NCBI GenBank assembly: GCA_030529545.1
Contig: JAUMWR010000012.1
Location: 1 to 48,747 of the forward strand
From: Buchananella hordeovulneris
GTDB taxonomy: Bacteria; Actinomycetota; Actinomycetes; Actinomycetales; Actinomycetaceae
DNA length: 48,747 bases
Direction of reading: 5' to 3'
In this document: positions 1-10,963 of the stretch, one piece after another
How positions within the stretch are numbered: position 1 is the stretch's first letter
How the letters are laid out: every line of letters starts with the position of its first letter
Position numbers and translations under genes: made by a program
The notes under the pieces: generated by a model
Database searches by the model: none
What the model was told of the DNA's origin: nothing
Seen by the model: the letters and a program-made list of their open reading frames with translations, nothing else

Positions 1-1
1 C

Positions 2-778
2 AACACCACCGCTCCCGCTGACCCGGGCCAAGGCAACACCACCGCTCCCGCCGACCCGGGGGGTGGTAACCAGTCCCCAGTAACCGCGCCGATTGCGACG
101 GCTCCGGAGGCGCCGACTTTCACGTTGACCGCCGCGCAGTGTGTGGAGGGCAAGGCCACGGACAACGTGATGACCGTGGATAAGTCTCAGGTCAATGACA
201 ACCTGCGGTTCGTTGCCACCCACGATGGCAAGTCCATCTCTTTGAAGAGTGAGCTGCGTGCCAAGTTGTGGACCGCAGGAAAGCTGACCGCTGAGGACAT
301 CAAGACCGCTTACCCGTCCTTCAACTTCGACTACTCCAAGCCGATGACGGTACAGCCGTACTTCTTCGACAAGGAGAAGGCCTACGCCGAGTCTTTGTAC
401 GATACGACGCTCCAACTGACCGTTGGTAAGTCCGACCGCTTCATCAAGCTAGGCGACCCCAAGTCCTTGGTGCTAGTGGACAAGACCACCCTGAACTGCG
501 CCCCGGCTCCCACTGATGAGCCCACCACAGTTCCGACGGGGGAGCCCTCTACGGCTCCGACGGGGGAGCCCACCCCGGCTGCTAGCGTCACGCCCTCGGC
601 CACGGCTTCGGCAGCTGCCTCTGTCAAGCCGACCGCTAGTGGCCCGGCAGCGAAGAAGGGCAAGCTGGCGAAGACCGGTTTCGACTCCGCTCTAGCCGTC
701 ACCGCTTTCGCGCTGATGGCGGGCGCGGGCGCTCTGCTGGCGCTCAAGAAGCGGCGGGAGGCCTCATCGGGTAGTTAA
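2..778 (+). CDS. C-terminal part of LPxTG-type (LAKTG) sortase-anchored surface protein
   Basis: The frame is open from the left edge of the window, so the N-terminus lies outside. What is visible starts with two near-identical copies of an NTTAPADPG unit, a low-complexity Thr/Ala/Pro spacer. A globular stretch of about 110 residues follows (from about AAQCVEGKAT to TTLNCAPAP) with two cysteines that could form a disulfide. Next is a Pro/Thr/Glu stalk built of PTGEPSTAPTGEP-like repeats, and finally a sorting signal: LAKTG, a hydrophobic segment of about 20 residues and a KKRR tail. By family knowledge sortase cuts within the LAKTG motif and links the protein to peptidoglycan. LAKTG instead of LPxTG is a common actinobacterial variant. 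The ligand or partner cannot be told. A strong hairpin follows the stop. Confidence 0.85.
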   Translation, partial: NTTAPADPGQGNTTAPADPGGGNQSPVTAPIATAPEAPTFTLTAAQCVEGKATDNVMTVDKSQVNDNLRFVATHDGKSISLKSELRAKLWTAGKLTAEDIKTAYPSFNFDYSKPMTVQPYFFDKEKAYAESLYDTTLQLTVGKSDRFIKLGDPKSLVLVDKTTLNCAPAPTDEPTTVPTGEPSTAPTGEPTPAASVTPSATASAAASVKPTASGPAAKKGKLAKTGFDSALAVTAFALMAGAGALLALKKRREASSGS

Positions 779-794
779 ACCCTAGAAACGCCGA

Positions 795-833
795 GGTTGT
801 GGGTGGGAGAGCCTAGCTCTCCCGCCCACAACC
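795..833 (+). terminator. Terminator hairpin after the surface protein gene
   Basis: A long inverted repeat (GGTTGTGGG...CCCACAACC arms with GAG/CTC extension and a CCTAG loop) begins 17 bases after the stop codon. There is no pronounced T tract, as is common in high-GC actinobacteria. It separates the surface gene from uvrB. Confidence 0.7.
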
Positions 834-909
834 GTTTGCTGCGCCTGCACCACTCTGCGCCTGCCTGGCCCACCGACGTCCCGGGGAGGCGGGCGCGTCG
901 CCCGCGCCG

Positions 910-915
910 TAGGCT
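910..915 (+). promoter_or_regulatory. -10 element of leaderless uvrB promoter
   Basis: TAGGCT fits the actinobacterial TAnnnT -10 consensus. The ATG at 922 begins seven bases after its last base, which is where transcription would start. No Shine-Dalgarno sequence precedes the ATG. The same geometry recurs at uvrA, purT, rapZ, parA and others in this window. Confidence 0.6.
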
Positions 916-921
916 TTCCCC

Positions 922-3015
922 ATGCGCCCTGTTACCGACCTCGTTCGCACCGTTGCCCCGTTTCAGGTCATCTCCGAGTTCCAGCCCGCCGGCGACCAGC
1001 CCCAGGCCATCGCGGAGCTGACGCGGCGAATCAACGCGGGGGAGAGCGACATGGTTCTCCTGGGCGCCACGGGTACTGGTAAGAGCGCCACCACGGCCTG
1101 GCTGATCGAGAAGCTGGGGCGCCCGGCCCTAGTGCTGGCCCCGAACAAGACGCTGGCGGCGCAGCTGGCGGCGGAGTTGCGCGAGCTGCTGCCCAACAAC
1201 GCCGTGGAGTACTTCGTCAGCTACTACGACTACTACCAGCCAGAGGCGTACGTCCCGCAAACGGACACGTTCATTGAAAAGGACTCCTCTATCAACGACG
1301 AGGTGGAACGCCTGCGTCACTCGGCCACGAACTCGCTGCTGACGCGCCGGGACGTGGTGGTGGTTGCCTCCGTGTCTTGCATCTACGGCCTGGGCACGCC
1401 GCAGGAGTACGTCGACCGGATGATCCCGCTCGAGGTGGGCAAGGAGATCACCCGCGAGGAACTGCTCCAGCGCCTGGTTGCTATCCAGTACAACCGCAAC
1501 GACATGGATTTTCAACGCGGCACTTTCCGCGTGCGGGGAGACACCATCGACGTGATCCCCGTCTACGAGGAGAACGCGGTTCGCATCGAGATGTTCGGCG
1601 ACGAGATCGAGGCCCTGGCCACGCTGCACCCGTTGACCGGCAACGTGATCCGCCAGGAGGAGCAGGTCTTCCTCTTCCCGGCCTCCCACTACGTGGCGGG
1701 CCCGGAGCGCATGGCGCGCGCGATCGCCGCGATCGAGGCGGAGATGGAGGAGCGGGTCGCGGAGTTCGAGCGGGCGGGCAAGCTCCTGGAGGCTCAGCGC
1801 CTGCGCATGCGCACGTCGTTCGACCTGGAGATGATGCGGCAGGTGGGCACGTGCTCGGGCATCGAGAACTACTCGCTGCACATCGACGGTCGCGAGCCGG
1901 GCAGCGCGCCCAACACGCTGCTGGACTACTTCCCGGAGGACTTCCTGCTGGTGATCGACGAGTCGCACGTGACGGTGCCGCAGATCGGCGCCATGTACGA
2001 AGGCGACGCCTCCCGCAAGCGCACGCTGGTTGAGCACGGCTTCCGCCTGCCCTCGGCGCTGGACAACCGCCCGCTGAAGTGGGCGGAGTTCCTGGAACGG
2101 ATCGGCCAGACCGTCTACCTCTCCGCCACCCCGGGGGAGTACGAGCTGGAGCGCAGCGACGGCGTGGTGGAGCAGATCATCCGCCCCACGGGCCTGCTCG
2201 ACCCGAAGGTGGTGGTCAAGCCCACCCAGGGGCAGATCGACGACCTCCTGGGGGAGATCCGCACCCGCACCGAGCAGGGAGAGCGCGTGCTGGTCACCAC
2301 ACTCACCAAGAAGATGGCGGAGGACCTGACTACCTACTTCGCGGAGCGCGGCGTGCGCGTGGAGTACCTGCACTCGGACGTGGACACGCTACGCCGCGTG
2401 GAATTGCTGCGCGAGTTGCGCCTGGGCAGCTTCGACGTACTGGTGGGCATCAACCTGCTGCGAGAGGGCCTGGACCTGCCGGAGGTCTCGCTCGTGGCGA
2501 TCCTGGACGCGGACAAGCAGGGCTTCTTGCGCTCGGCCAAGTCCCTCATTCAGACGATCGGCCGCGCCGCCCGTAACGTCAGCGGTGAGGTCATCATGTA
2601 CGCGGACACGGTCTCTGCGGCCATGCAGGTGGCGATCGAGGAGACCGAGCGGCGCCGCGAGAAGCAGATCGCCTACAACGAAGCCCACGGCATTGACCCG
2701 CAGCCCCTGCGCAAGAAGATCGCGGACGTGACGGACATGTTGGCGCGGGAGGACGTGGACACGGCAGAGCTGCTGGCCGGGGGCTATCGCGGCGCGGGCA
2801 AGGGACCGTCCTCGCGGGATCGGAAGGACGCGGCCGTGTCGGTGCGCGAACGCCTGGCGGGCGCTGCGGTCGACGACCTGGCCGGCCTGATCGAGGAGCT
2901 CACTGCCCAGATGCACGCCGCCGCAGAGGACCTGCAGTTCGAGGTCGCCGCGCGCCTGCGAGACGAGGTCGCAGACCTCAAGAAGGAACTGCGCACCCTG
3001 CGCGCGGTGAACTGA
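922..3015 (+). CDS. uvrB: UvrABC excision nuclease subunit B
   Basis: Damage-verifying helicase-like subunit of nucleotide excision repair: it receives DNA from UvrA, inserts its beta-hairpin at the lesion and recruits UvrC. The 697-residue protein is full length. Visible are the Walker A motif GATGTGKS (about residues 48-55), the beta-hairpin region [17 protein letters not shown], the DEAH-like LVIDESHV motif, helicase motifs near the C-terminal half ([20 protein letters not shown] and QTIGRAARN), and a C-terminal UVR motif (about residues 655-690) that binds UvrC. The start is the ATG placed at the predicted transcription start, giving a leaderless message. I saw no LexA box at its promoter, unlike uvrA. 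Confidence 0.97.
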   Translation: MRPVTDLVRTVAPFQVISEFQPAGDQPQAIAELTRRINAGESDMVLLGATGTGKSATTAWLIEKLGRPALVLAPNKTLAAQLAAELRELLPNNAVEYFVSYYDYYQPEAYVPQTDTFIEKDSSINDEVERLRHSATNSLLTRRDVVVVASVSCIYGLGTPQEYVDRMIPLEVGKEITREELLQRLVAIQYNRNDMDFQRGTFRVRGDTIDVIPVYEENAVRIEMFGDEIEALATLHPLTGNVIRQEEQVFLFPASHYVAGPERMARAIAAIEAEMEERVAEFERAGKLLEAQRLRMRTSFDLEMMRQVGTCSGIENYSLHIDGREPGSAPNTLLDYFPEDFLLVIDESHVTVPQIGAMYEGDASRKRTLVEHGFRLPSALDNRPLKWAEFLERIGQTVYLSATPGEYELERSDGVVEQIIRPTGLLDPKVVVKPTQGQIDDLLGEIRTRTEQGERVLVTTLTKKMAEDLTTYFAERGVRVEYLHSDVDTLRRVELLRELRLGSFDVLVGINLLREGLDLPEVSLVAILDADKQGFLRSAKSLIQTIGRAARNVSGEVIMYADTVSAAMQVAIEETERRREKQIAYNEAHGIDPQPLRKKIADVTDMLAREDVDTAELLAGGYRGAGKGPSSRDRKDAAVSVRERLAGAAVDDLAGLIEELTAQMHAAAEDLQFEVAARLRDEVADLKKELRTLRAVN

Positions 3016-3137
3016 GGCAACGTCGGGCCTCCCCATATCGCCGCGCGGTGCCAACCGAGCGAGCCGCGATCAGCGGGGAGTGGCCGCCCCGCGCCCGGCC
3101 GCCCCGCCAGGGGGGCGCCCCTGTCTCCTGCCTGTGG

Positions 3138-3154
3138 TGGCCGACGTTGCCGCC
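3138..3154 (+). repeat. 17-bp TGGMCGACGTTSCCGCC motif, copy A
   Basis: TGGCCGACGTTGCCGCC, a perfect match to the window-wide consensus, lies in the gap between uvrB and terC. A poorer copy (GGCAACGTCGGGCC, opposite orientation) lies just after the uvrB stop at about 3018. See the motif finding. Confidence 0.6.
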
Positions 3155-3208
3155 GACCGCCCGCTGTCCACACCGCCCGACGTGTGACCTTTGCCGCGGG
3201 GAGTCGGA

Positions 3209-3238
3209 TTAGCGCTGGCGGGCTGCGCCCGGTATTTT
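3209..3238 (+). promoter_or_regulatory. Putative promoter of the terC riboswitch transcript
   Basis: TATTTT at 3233-3238 is a plausible -10 element. TTAGCG 18 bases upstream is a weak -35. Transcription would begin about 3245, immediately before the riboswitch P1 stem. The rest of the 3016-3248 stretch shows GC-rich sequence, one 17-bp motif copy and no gene. Confidence 0.4.
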
Positions 3239-3248
3239 GGATTCCCGC

Positions 3249-3338
3249 GGAGGGGAGTACTCCCACGAACAGGGGCGTCGTCATCACGGCGAGACGCGCT
3301 CGGCGCCCCAGGCCTAACGCAGGCGGGAAGAGACCTCC
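3249..3338 (+). ncRNA. yybP-ykoY family manganese riboswitch upstream of terC
   Basis: The family's conserved blocks are present in order. They are GGAGGGGAGTA at the 5' side of P1, the CGTCGTCAT internal element at about 3276-3284 followed by a hairpin region, then GGCCTAACGCAGGC and the closing GAGACCTCC. P1 forms from GGAGG (3249-3253) with CCTCC (3334-3338). Known members sense Mn2+ and control Mn/Ca exporters of the TerC/Alx and UPF0016 families, which matches the gene downstream. Confidence 0.82.
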
Positions 3339-3355
3339 AATCACAAGCATTGGAG
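3335..3355 (+). promoter_or_regulatory. Shine-Dalgarno-sequestering hairpin, alternative to riboswitch P1
   Basis: CTCCAAT (3335-3341) is perfectly complementary to ATTGGAG (3349-3355), which carries the terC Shine-Dalgarno sequence 10 bases before the ATG. The bases CTCC also form the 3' strand of P1. When P1 closes, the hairpin cannot form, so the ribosome binding site would be free. This predicts Mn2+-activated translation. Confidence 0.65.
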
Positions 3356-3365
3356 AGTCATAAAT

Positions 3366-4379
3366 ATGGACGTACACCTGCTGGGCTGGCTTGGCCTGAC
3401 CGCAATCATCCTCGGCATGATCGTCGTGGACATCGTCGGCCACGTGCGCACCCCGCACGAGCCCACGCTGAAGGAAGCGGCCGTGTGGTCGGCCGCCTAC
3501 GTCGCCATGGCGCTGGTATTCGGCGCGATCGTCTGGTGGTTCTGGGGCGGTGAATACACCGGCCAGTACTTTGCCGGCTACGTCACCGAGAAGGCGCTGA
3601 GCATCGACAACCTGTTCGTCTTCGTGATCATCCTGAGCGCGTTCAGGGTGCCGCGCGCCTACCAGCAGGAGGTCCTCCTGGTAGGAATTGTGTTTGCCCT
3701 CATCCTGCGCCTGGTCTTTATCTTGGCGGGCACCGCGATGATCGAGCACTGGGCCTGGGTGTTCTACATCTTCGGCGCTTGGCTGCTGTGGGTGGCCGTC
3801 CAGCAGGCCCTCGAGGGGGCCACCGGAGATAAGGAACACGCCGTAGAGGACGAGGAGTACAAGCCCACCGGCTTCGTGAAGCTCGTTGCGCGCGTGGTGC
3901 CGATGACCGACGGTTTCGTGGGCGGCAAGCTCATCCACCGCCACGCCGGCAAGACCTTCATCACCCCGCTGCTGCTGTGCATCATCGCGGTGGGCACGGC
4001 CGACGTCATGTTCGCGGTGGACTCCATCCCGGCCATCTTCTCCGTGACCCGCGAGCCCTTCCTGGTGTTCGCCGCCAACGCGTTCTCCCTGCTGGGCCTG
4101 CGCCAGCTCTACTTCCTGATTGACGGCCTGCTGGACCGCCTGGTCTACCTGCACTATGGGCTGGCCGCCATCCTGGGCTTTATCGGCTTCAAGCTGATCC
4201 TGCACGCGCTGCACGAGAACGAGGTGCCGTTCATCAACGGCGGTCACCCCGTGCACCTGCTGCCCGAGCCCTCGACCCTGTTCTCCCTCGCGGTGATCGT
4301 CTCGATCCTCACCATCACGGTGATCGCTTCGATGATGAAGTCGGCGCGCGACCGGCGCAAGAAGCTAGCTGCCAGCTGA
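3366..4379 (+). CDS. TerC/Alx family integral membrane protein, probable manganese exporter
   Basis: Polytopic inner-membrane protein of 337 residues. Typical TerC features are the acidic membrane motif around TEKALSIDNLFVF (about residues 75-87), the repeat-like second acidic motif FAVDSIPAIFSVT (about 216-228), and about eight to nine hydrophobic segments. The family was first linked to tellurite resistance. Alx-type members export Mn2+ and may serve metalation of exported proteins. The upstream manganese riboswitch supports metal export rather than tellurite resistance here. The ATG has its own Shine-Dalgarno sequence (TTGGAGAG), part of the regulatory hairpin. The C-terminus ends in a basic KSARDRRKK tail. 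A strong hairpin lies just after the stop. Confidence 0.92.
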   Translation: MDVHLLGWLGLTAIILGMIVVDIVGHVRTPHEPTLKEAAVWSAAYVAMALVFGAIVWWFWGGEYTGQYFAGYVTEKALSIDNLFVFVIILSAFRVPRAYQQEVLLVGIVFALILRLVFILAGTAMIEHWAWVFYIFGAWLLWVAVQQALEGATGDKEHAVEDEEYKPTGFVKLVARVVPMTDGFVGGKLIHRHAGKTFITPLLLCIIAVGTADVMFAVDSIPAIFSVTREPFLVFAANAFSLLGLRQLYFLIDGLLDRLVYLHYGLAAILGFIGFKLILHALHENEVPFINGGHPVHLLPEPSTLFSLAVIVSILTITVIASMMKSARDRRKKLAAS

Positions 4380-4385
4380 CCAAGT

Positions 4386-4423
4386 AAGGGGGGCCGCAGG
4401 TTCACAAACCTGCGGCCCCCTTA
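4386..4423. terminator. Perfect hairpin terminator downstream of terC
   Basis: AAGGGGGGCCGCAGGTT pairs over about 17 bp with AACCTGCGGCCCCCTT around a CACA loop, directly after the terC stop. The transporter gene on the other strand ends at 4568, so this hairpin may also stop that transcript. Confidence 0.8.
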
Positions 4424-4567
4424 TGTCCCGTCTGCAGGCCACGTCCCAGCAATAGGGAACCGGCGCGCTGCGGCAGGCCACGAGGCTTCCCCACGCCGCG
4501 GCGGCTGCACCTCAGGGCGGCTGCGGGCCAGTGGGTGACCGGGGGAGCGTCGGCCAAGCAGAGCGGT

Positions 4568-5530
4568 TCAGGGGGCGGTACGCGCGAGGCGGCTGGCCAG
4601 CCCAGACTTAACCAACAACTGCACCTGGTGGAAAAGCACCACCGGGATCGTGGTGGCCGCCAGCATCTCCGGCGGGAATAACACCGCCGCCATCGGTAGG
4701 CCGGAAGTGAGCGCCTTGACCGAGCCGCACATGAGGAAGGCGATGCGGTCGGCGCGCTCCAGGCCCAACGCCTGGCCACCCCACCAGGTCAACGCCAACA
4801 CCGGCAGCAACAGCGCCAGGCACGCCCCCAGCAAGGTGGCGAGCATCTGGGGGGTAACCCCCTCCCACGCGCCGGCCACGGTCGCGTGCCCAACGGAGAT
4901 GTAGACAATGAAGACGATCGTGAGCTGATCCCACGCCCGCGTGAACTTGGGGTGGTAGCGCAGCCAATCGCCAATCCACTTGCCGGCCACCTGCCCCACC
5001 AGGAACGGCAGCAGGATCTGCCCGGCAACCTTGCCAAACTGTCCCCAGCCCACGCCCACGTCCCCGCCCAGGAACAACAGCACCAGCAGTGGCGTCAGCA
5101 GGACGCCCGCCAGATTGGAGAGCGTGGCCGCCACCACCGCGCCGGCGACGTTACCGCGGGCGATCGACGTCAAGGTGATGGACGTCTGGACCGTCGAGGG
5201 CAGCAGAGAGGTGAACAGCACGCCCACCGTGAACACGCCCACCCAGGGCGACAACGCCGTGGAGACCACCCAGCCCACTAGCGGGTAGACCAGGAACGTC
5301 ACGGCCGGGGTGAGGAGCTGTAGGCGCCAGTTGCGCAGTCCCGCCAACACCTCGTGGCTGCGCAGGCGCGCGCCGTAGAGGAAGAACAGCACCACCACGG
5401 CGGCGGTGCGCACTACCCCCAGGGCGGGCTGGGCGGCGGCCGAGGCCGGCAGCAGTAAGCCCGCAACGAGCGCGCCGACTATCCCGATCACAAACGGATC
5501 GGGGAGGAAGCGGGTGCGGGCGCGATTCAA
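4568..5530 (-). CDS. Bile acid:sodium symporter-like transporter (SBF-like, YfeH type)
   Basis: A 320-residue membrane protein with about nine to ten hydrophobic segments. The family pattern includes the FLYGARLRSHEVLAGL segment after TM2, the SLLPSTVQTSITLTSIARGN stretch in the middle and a PMAAVLFPPEML motif near the C-terminus. The substrate of this SBF-like branch is not established, so transport of a small organic anion is only a guess. Translation starts at TTG, and the last base of the upstream stop overlaps it (TTGA), so the gene is probably translationally coupled to the YciI-like gene. It is transcribed against uvrA from the shared region at 5821-5961. Confidence 0.8.
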   Translation of the reverse strand: MNRARTRFLPDPFVIGIVGALVAGLLLPASAAAQPALGVVRTAAVVVLFFLYGARLRSHEVLAGLRNWRLQLLTPAVTFLVYPLVGWVVSTALSPWVGVFTVGVLFTSLLPSTVQTSITLTSIARGNVAGAVVAATLSNLAGVLLTPLLVLLFLGGDVGVGWGQFGKVAGQILLPFLVGQVAGKWIGDWLRYHPKFTRAWDQLTIVFIVYISVGHATVAGAWEGVTPQMLATLLGACLALLLPVLALTWWGGQALGLERADRIAFLMCGSVKALTSGLPMAAVLFPPEMLAATTIPVVLFHQVQLLVKSGLASRLARTAP

Positions 5531-5820
5531 CGGCCGGCAAACTCACCAATCACTGGGTTCCAGGCGCGGGCACGCCACTCCTCCAGCAGACCGGCCCGCT
5601 GGAAGGGGTCCTCCTCCAGGACTGCCAAGGCCGCTGCGCCGTCGGGGGCATCCAGCAGCAACAAAGCCCCCGGTACCTCACCCTCCGTGTAAGGGCCGGA
5701 AGCCACCAGCTTGCCCTCCGCGAAGAGGGAGGCGAGGAATTCCCGGTGGGCAGGGCGCACCCGGTCCATCTCCTGCGCGTTCTTGGGGTTGTACACATAC
5801 TCCACGGCCACAAACGCCAT
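5527..5820 (-). CDS. YciI-like (YCII superfamily) small protein
   Basis: A 97-residue protein beginning MAFVAVEYVY, with the YCII-type alpha/beta fold signature: a hydrophobic first strand, RPAHREFLASLFAEGKLVASGP and a final DPFQRAGLLEEWRARAWNPVIG segment. It carries the DPF motif and the conserved histidine (RPAHREFL) typical of the family. The ATG at 5820 is chosen because GGAAGGAAGAAC sits before it. A longer frame upstream exists but lacks family similarity. Members are dimeric and often of unknown substrate. It is first in a two-gene transcript with the SBF-like transporter. Confidence 0.85.
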   Translation of the reverse strand: MAFVAVEYVYNPKNAQEMDRVRPAHREFLASLFAEGKLVASGPYTEGEVPGALLLLDAPDGAAALAVLEEDPFQRAGLLEEWRARAWNPVIGEFAGR

Positions 5821-5849
5821 TGTTCTTCCTTCCGCTAGAGGACCGTCCA

Positions 5850-5855
5850 AGCTTA
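5850..5855 (-). promoter_or_regulatory. Possible -10 element for the yciI-like/SBF transcript
   Basis: TAAGCT on the minus strand, about 30 bases before the ATG at 5820, fits TAnnnT. No convincing -35 was seen. Divergent to the uvrA promoter. Confidence 0.35.
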
Positions 5856-5918
5856 ATCCCGTCCGCAGCAGCGGGAACCCAGCCGCCCCAACGCGGGGGC
5901 CAACCACCGCGCCCAGAT

Positions 5919-5934
5919 TCGAACATTTGTGCGA
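5919..5934. promoter_or_regulatory. LexA (SOS) box upstream of uvrA
   Basis: TCGAACATTTGTGCGA differs at one base from the actinobacterial/Bacillus-type SOS palindrome TCGAAC-n4-GTTCGA. It lies 16 bases upstream of the uvrA -10 element and covers the -35 position, where LexA binding would block RNA polymerase. DNA-damage induction of uvrA is the expected result. Confidence 0.65.
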
Positions 5935-5949
5935 AAGTGGGGGCGAACG

Positions 5950-5955
5950 TAGACT
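5950..5955 (+). promoter_or_regulatory. -10 element of leaderless uvrA promoter
   Basis: TAGACT, with the GTG start at 5962 exactly seven bases after its last base. No Shine-Dalgarno sequence is present, so the mRNA probably starts at the GTG. Confidence 0.6.
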
Positions 5956-5961
5956 GTCCAG

Positions 5962-8809
<2,848 letters not shown>

Positions 8810-8817
<8 letters not shown>

Positions 8818-10918
8818 CCCGTCCACCTACCGGCCCGCGCCGGGGGCCATTCCCACGGCGCCCGGCGTCTACCGCTTCCTGGATGAGCAGCGGCGCGTCA
8901 TCTACGTGGGCAAGGCCAAGAACCTGCGGGCGCGCCTGTCCAACTACTTCCAGGACCTGGCGGCGCTGCACGAGCGCACCCAGCAGATGGTCACCACCGC
9001 CTGCGCCGTGGAGTGGACCGTGGTGGCCACGGAGGTCGAGGCGCTGGCGCTGGAGTACTCCTGGATCAAGGAGTTCGATCCGCGCTTCAACGTCATGTTC
9101 AAGGACGACAAGTCCTACCCCTACCTGTCGGTGACGATGGGGGAGACCTACCCGCGTGTGCTGGTCACGCGCGGCGCCCGCACCAAGGGCACCCGCTACT
9201 TTGGGCCGTATGCGCACGCCTGGGCGATCCGCGAGACGCTGGATGCGCTGCTGCGCGTCTTCCCGGTGCGGTCGTGCTCGCGGGGCGTTTTTGACCGGGC
9301 CAAGCGCACGGGCAAGCCCTGCCTGCTGGGCTACATCGACAAGTGCGCCGCTCCCTGCGTGGGCAAGGTGAGCGTGGCCGAGCACCGCCAGATGGCCGCC
9401 GACCTGTGCTCCTTCATGGCCGGCCGCACGGGCGGTGTGGTGCGTCAGTTGAAGACGGAGATGGCCGACGCTGCCGCCCGCCTGGATTACGAGCAGGCCG
9501 CCCGGATTCGCGACCAGTTGAAGGCGATCGAGCGGGTGCTGGAAGCCAATGCCGTGGTGCTCAGCGACGACACGGACGCGGACGTCTTCGCCCTGGCCCG
9601 CGACGAGCTCGAGGCGGCCGTGCAGGTGTTTCACGTGCGCGGCGGGCGCATCCGCGGCCAGCGTGGCTGGGTGGTGGAGCTGGCGGAGGAGCTGACCGAC
9701 GGGGAACTCATCACCAAGCTCCTGGAGCAGGTCTACGGCGGTGAGGAGGAGGCCCTAGCGGTGGCGGCGGCCTCCGCCCTGGAGGCCGCCGAGACGGAGA
9801 TGAGCGCCTCCGGACGGGCCCGCGGTGCCAAGGCGGATGCCGCCGGCGCGAAGGTGCCCACCCGGGCCGGCACGTCGGTGGACGACGTGGAGCACGCCGC
9901 CGCATCCGCGATCCCTGGGGAGGTGCTGGTGCCTGCGCTGCCGGAGGACGTGGAGACGCTGCGGCGGTGGCTGGGCAAGCTGCGCGGGGCGGCGGTGCGC
10001 GTCCGCGTGCCCCAGCGCGGGGAGAAGAAGGAGCTGGCCGCGCGGGTGCACACCAACGCCGTGCAGGCGCTCTCGTTGCACCGGGCCAAGCGGGCCGGTG
10101 ACCTCACCCAGCGCGCCCAGGCCCTGTCGCAGCTTGGGGAGTACCTGGGGCTGGAGCAGGCCCCGCTGCGCATCGAGTGCTTCGACGTCTCCCACACCCA
10201 GGGCACCCACCAGGTGGCCTCCATGGTGGTGTTCGAGGACGGCGTGGCGCGCAAGAGTGACTACCGCACGTTCGTGATTCGGGGCGAGGACGGGCAGGGG
10301 GCGCGCGACGACACCGCCGCTATGGCGGAGGTCCTGCGCCGCCGCCTGGCGCGATTGGTGGCGGAGGACGCCGGCCAGAGCGGTGAGGACGAGGACGGCC
10401 GCGAGTTCGCCTCGGGGCCCATCGACCCGGCCACCGGCCGACCCCGCCGGTTCGCCTACCGCCCGGACCTGCTGGTGGTGGACGGCGGCCTGCCCCAGGT
10501 CAACGCCGCTGCCGCCGTGCTGGAGGAGCTGGGCGTGGTGGACCTGGCCGTGATCGGCCTGGCCAAGCGCCTGGAGGAGGTGTGGGTGCCGGGGGAGGAG
10601 TTCCCCGTGGTCTTCCCGCGCACCGCGCCCGCCCTGCACCTGCTGCAGGCGCTGCGCGACGAGTCCCACCGCTTTGCGATCACGGCCCACCGCAAGAAGC
10701 GCACCAAGTCCATGACGCGCTCCGCGCTCGACGCGGTGCCTGGCCTCGGGCCGGCCAAGCAGGCCGCGCTGCTCAAGCACTTCGGCTCGGTGACAAAGCT
10801 GCGCGCGCTCTCCCTGGAGGAGATCCAGGCGGCCCCCGGCGTGGGCCCCAAGCTCGCGGCGGCCATCTTTTCCACCCTCCACCCCGAGGCGGCGGAAGGA
10901 AGCGCGGGCGAGGCCTAG
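8810..10918 (+). CDS. uvrC: UvrABC excision nuclease subunit C
   Basis: Dual-incision nuclease of nucleotide excision repair, 702 residues. The N-terminal GIY-YIG-type domain begins [33 protein letters not shown] motif lies near residues 215-245. The RNase H-like endonuclease domain carries [13 protein letters not shown] and VVDGG, and helix-hairpin-helix motifs ([31 protein letters not shown]) form the C-terminus. Two low-complexity Ala/Glu-rich insertions (about residues 320-380 and 520-545) make it longer than many homologues. It starts at TTG and overlaps the uvrA stop by eight bases, so it depends on uvrA transcription and probably on translational coupling. Confidence 0.96.
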
Positions 10919-10927
10919 ATCCAAGCG

Positions 10928-10944
10928 GGCGGGAACGTCGGCCA
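10928..10944 (-). repeat. 17-bp motif, copy B, in the purT promoter
   Basis: The minus strand reads TGGCCGACGTTCCCGCC, a perfect consensus match. It ends eight bases before the purT -10 element and covers the -35 position, so a protein bound here would affect purT transcription. Confidence 0.6.
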
Positions 10945-10951
10945 AAAACAC

Positions 10952-10957
10952 TAGGCT
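10952..10957 (+). promoter_or_regulatory. -10 element of leaderless purT promoter
   Basis: TAGGCT, identical to the uvrB element. The ATG at 10964 starts seven bases after its last base and no Shine-Dalgarno sequence is seen. Confidence 0.6.
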
Positions 10958-10963
10958 CTTCCC

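Noticed and set aside
781..921. SOS box upstream of uvrB
   Set aside because: No CGAAC-n4-GTTCG-like palindrome is present; isolated GTTCG near 932 is inside the gene and has no partner half.
1129..2373. Long minus-strand open frame opposite uvrB, 414 codons
   Set aside because: Shadow of a GC-rich gene: the His/Gln/Val/Leu-rich product matches no family and uvrB is certain. Similar mirror frames oppose uvrA (7249-8763), uvrC, tkt and the UvrA-like gene.
3096..3122. Terminator after uvrB
   Set aside because: The GC-rich CGCCCC/GGGGCG pairing gives only about six good base pairs and no T run; not distinguishable from background composition.
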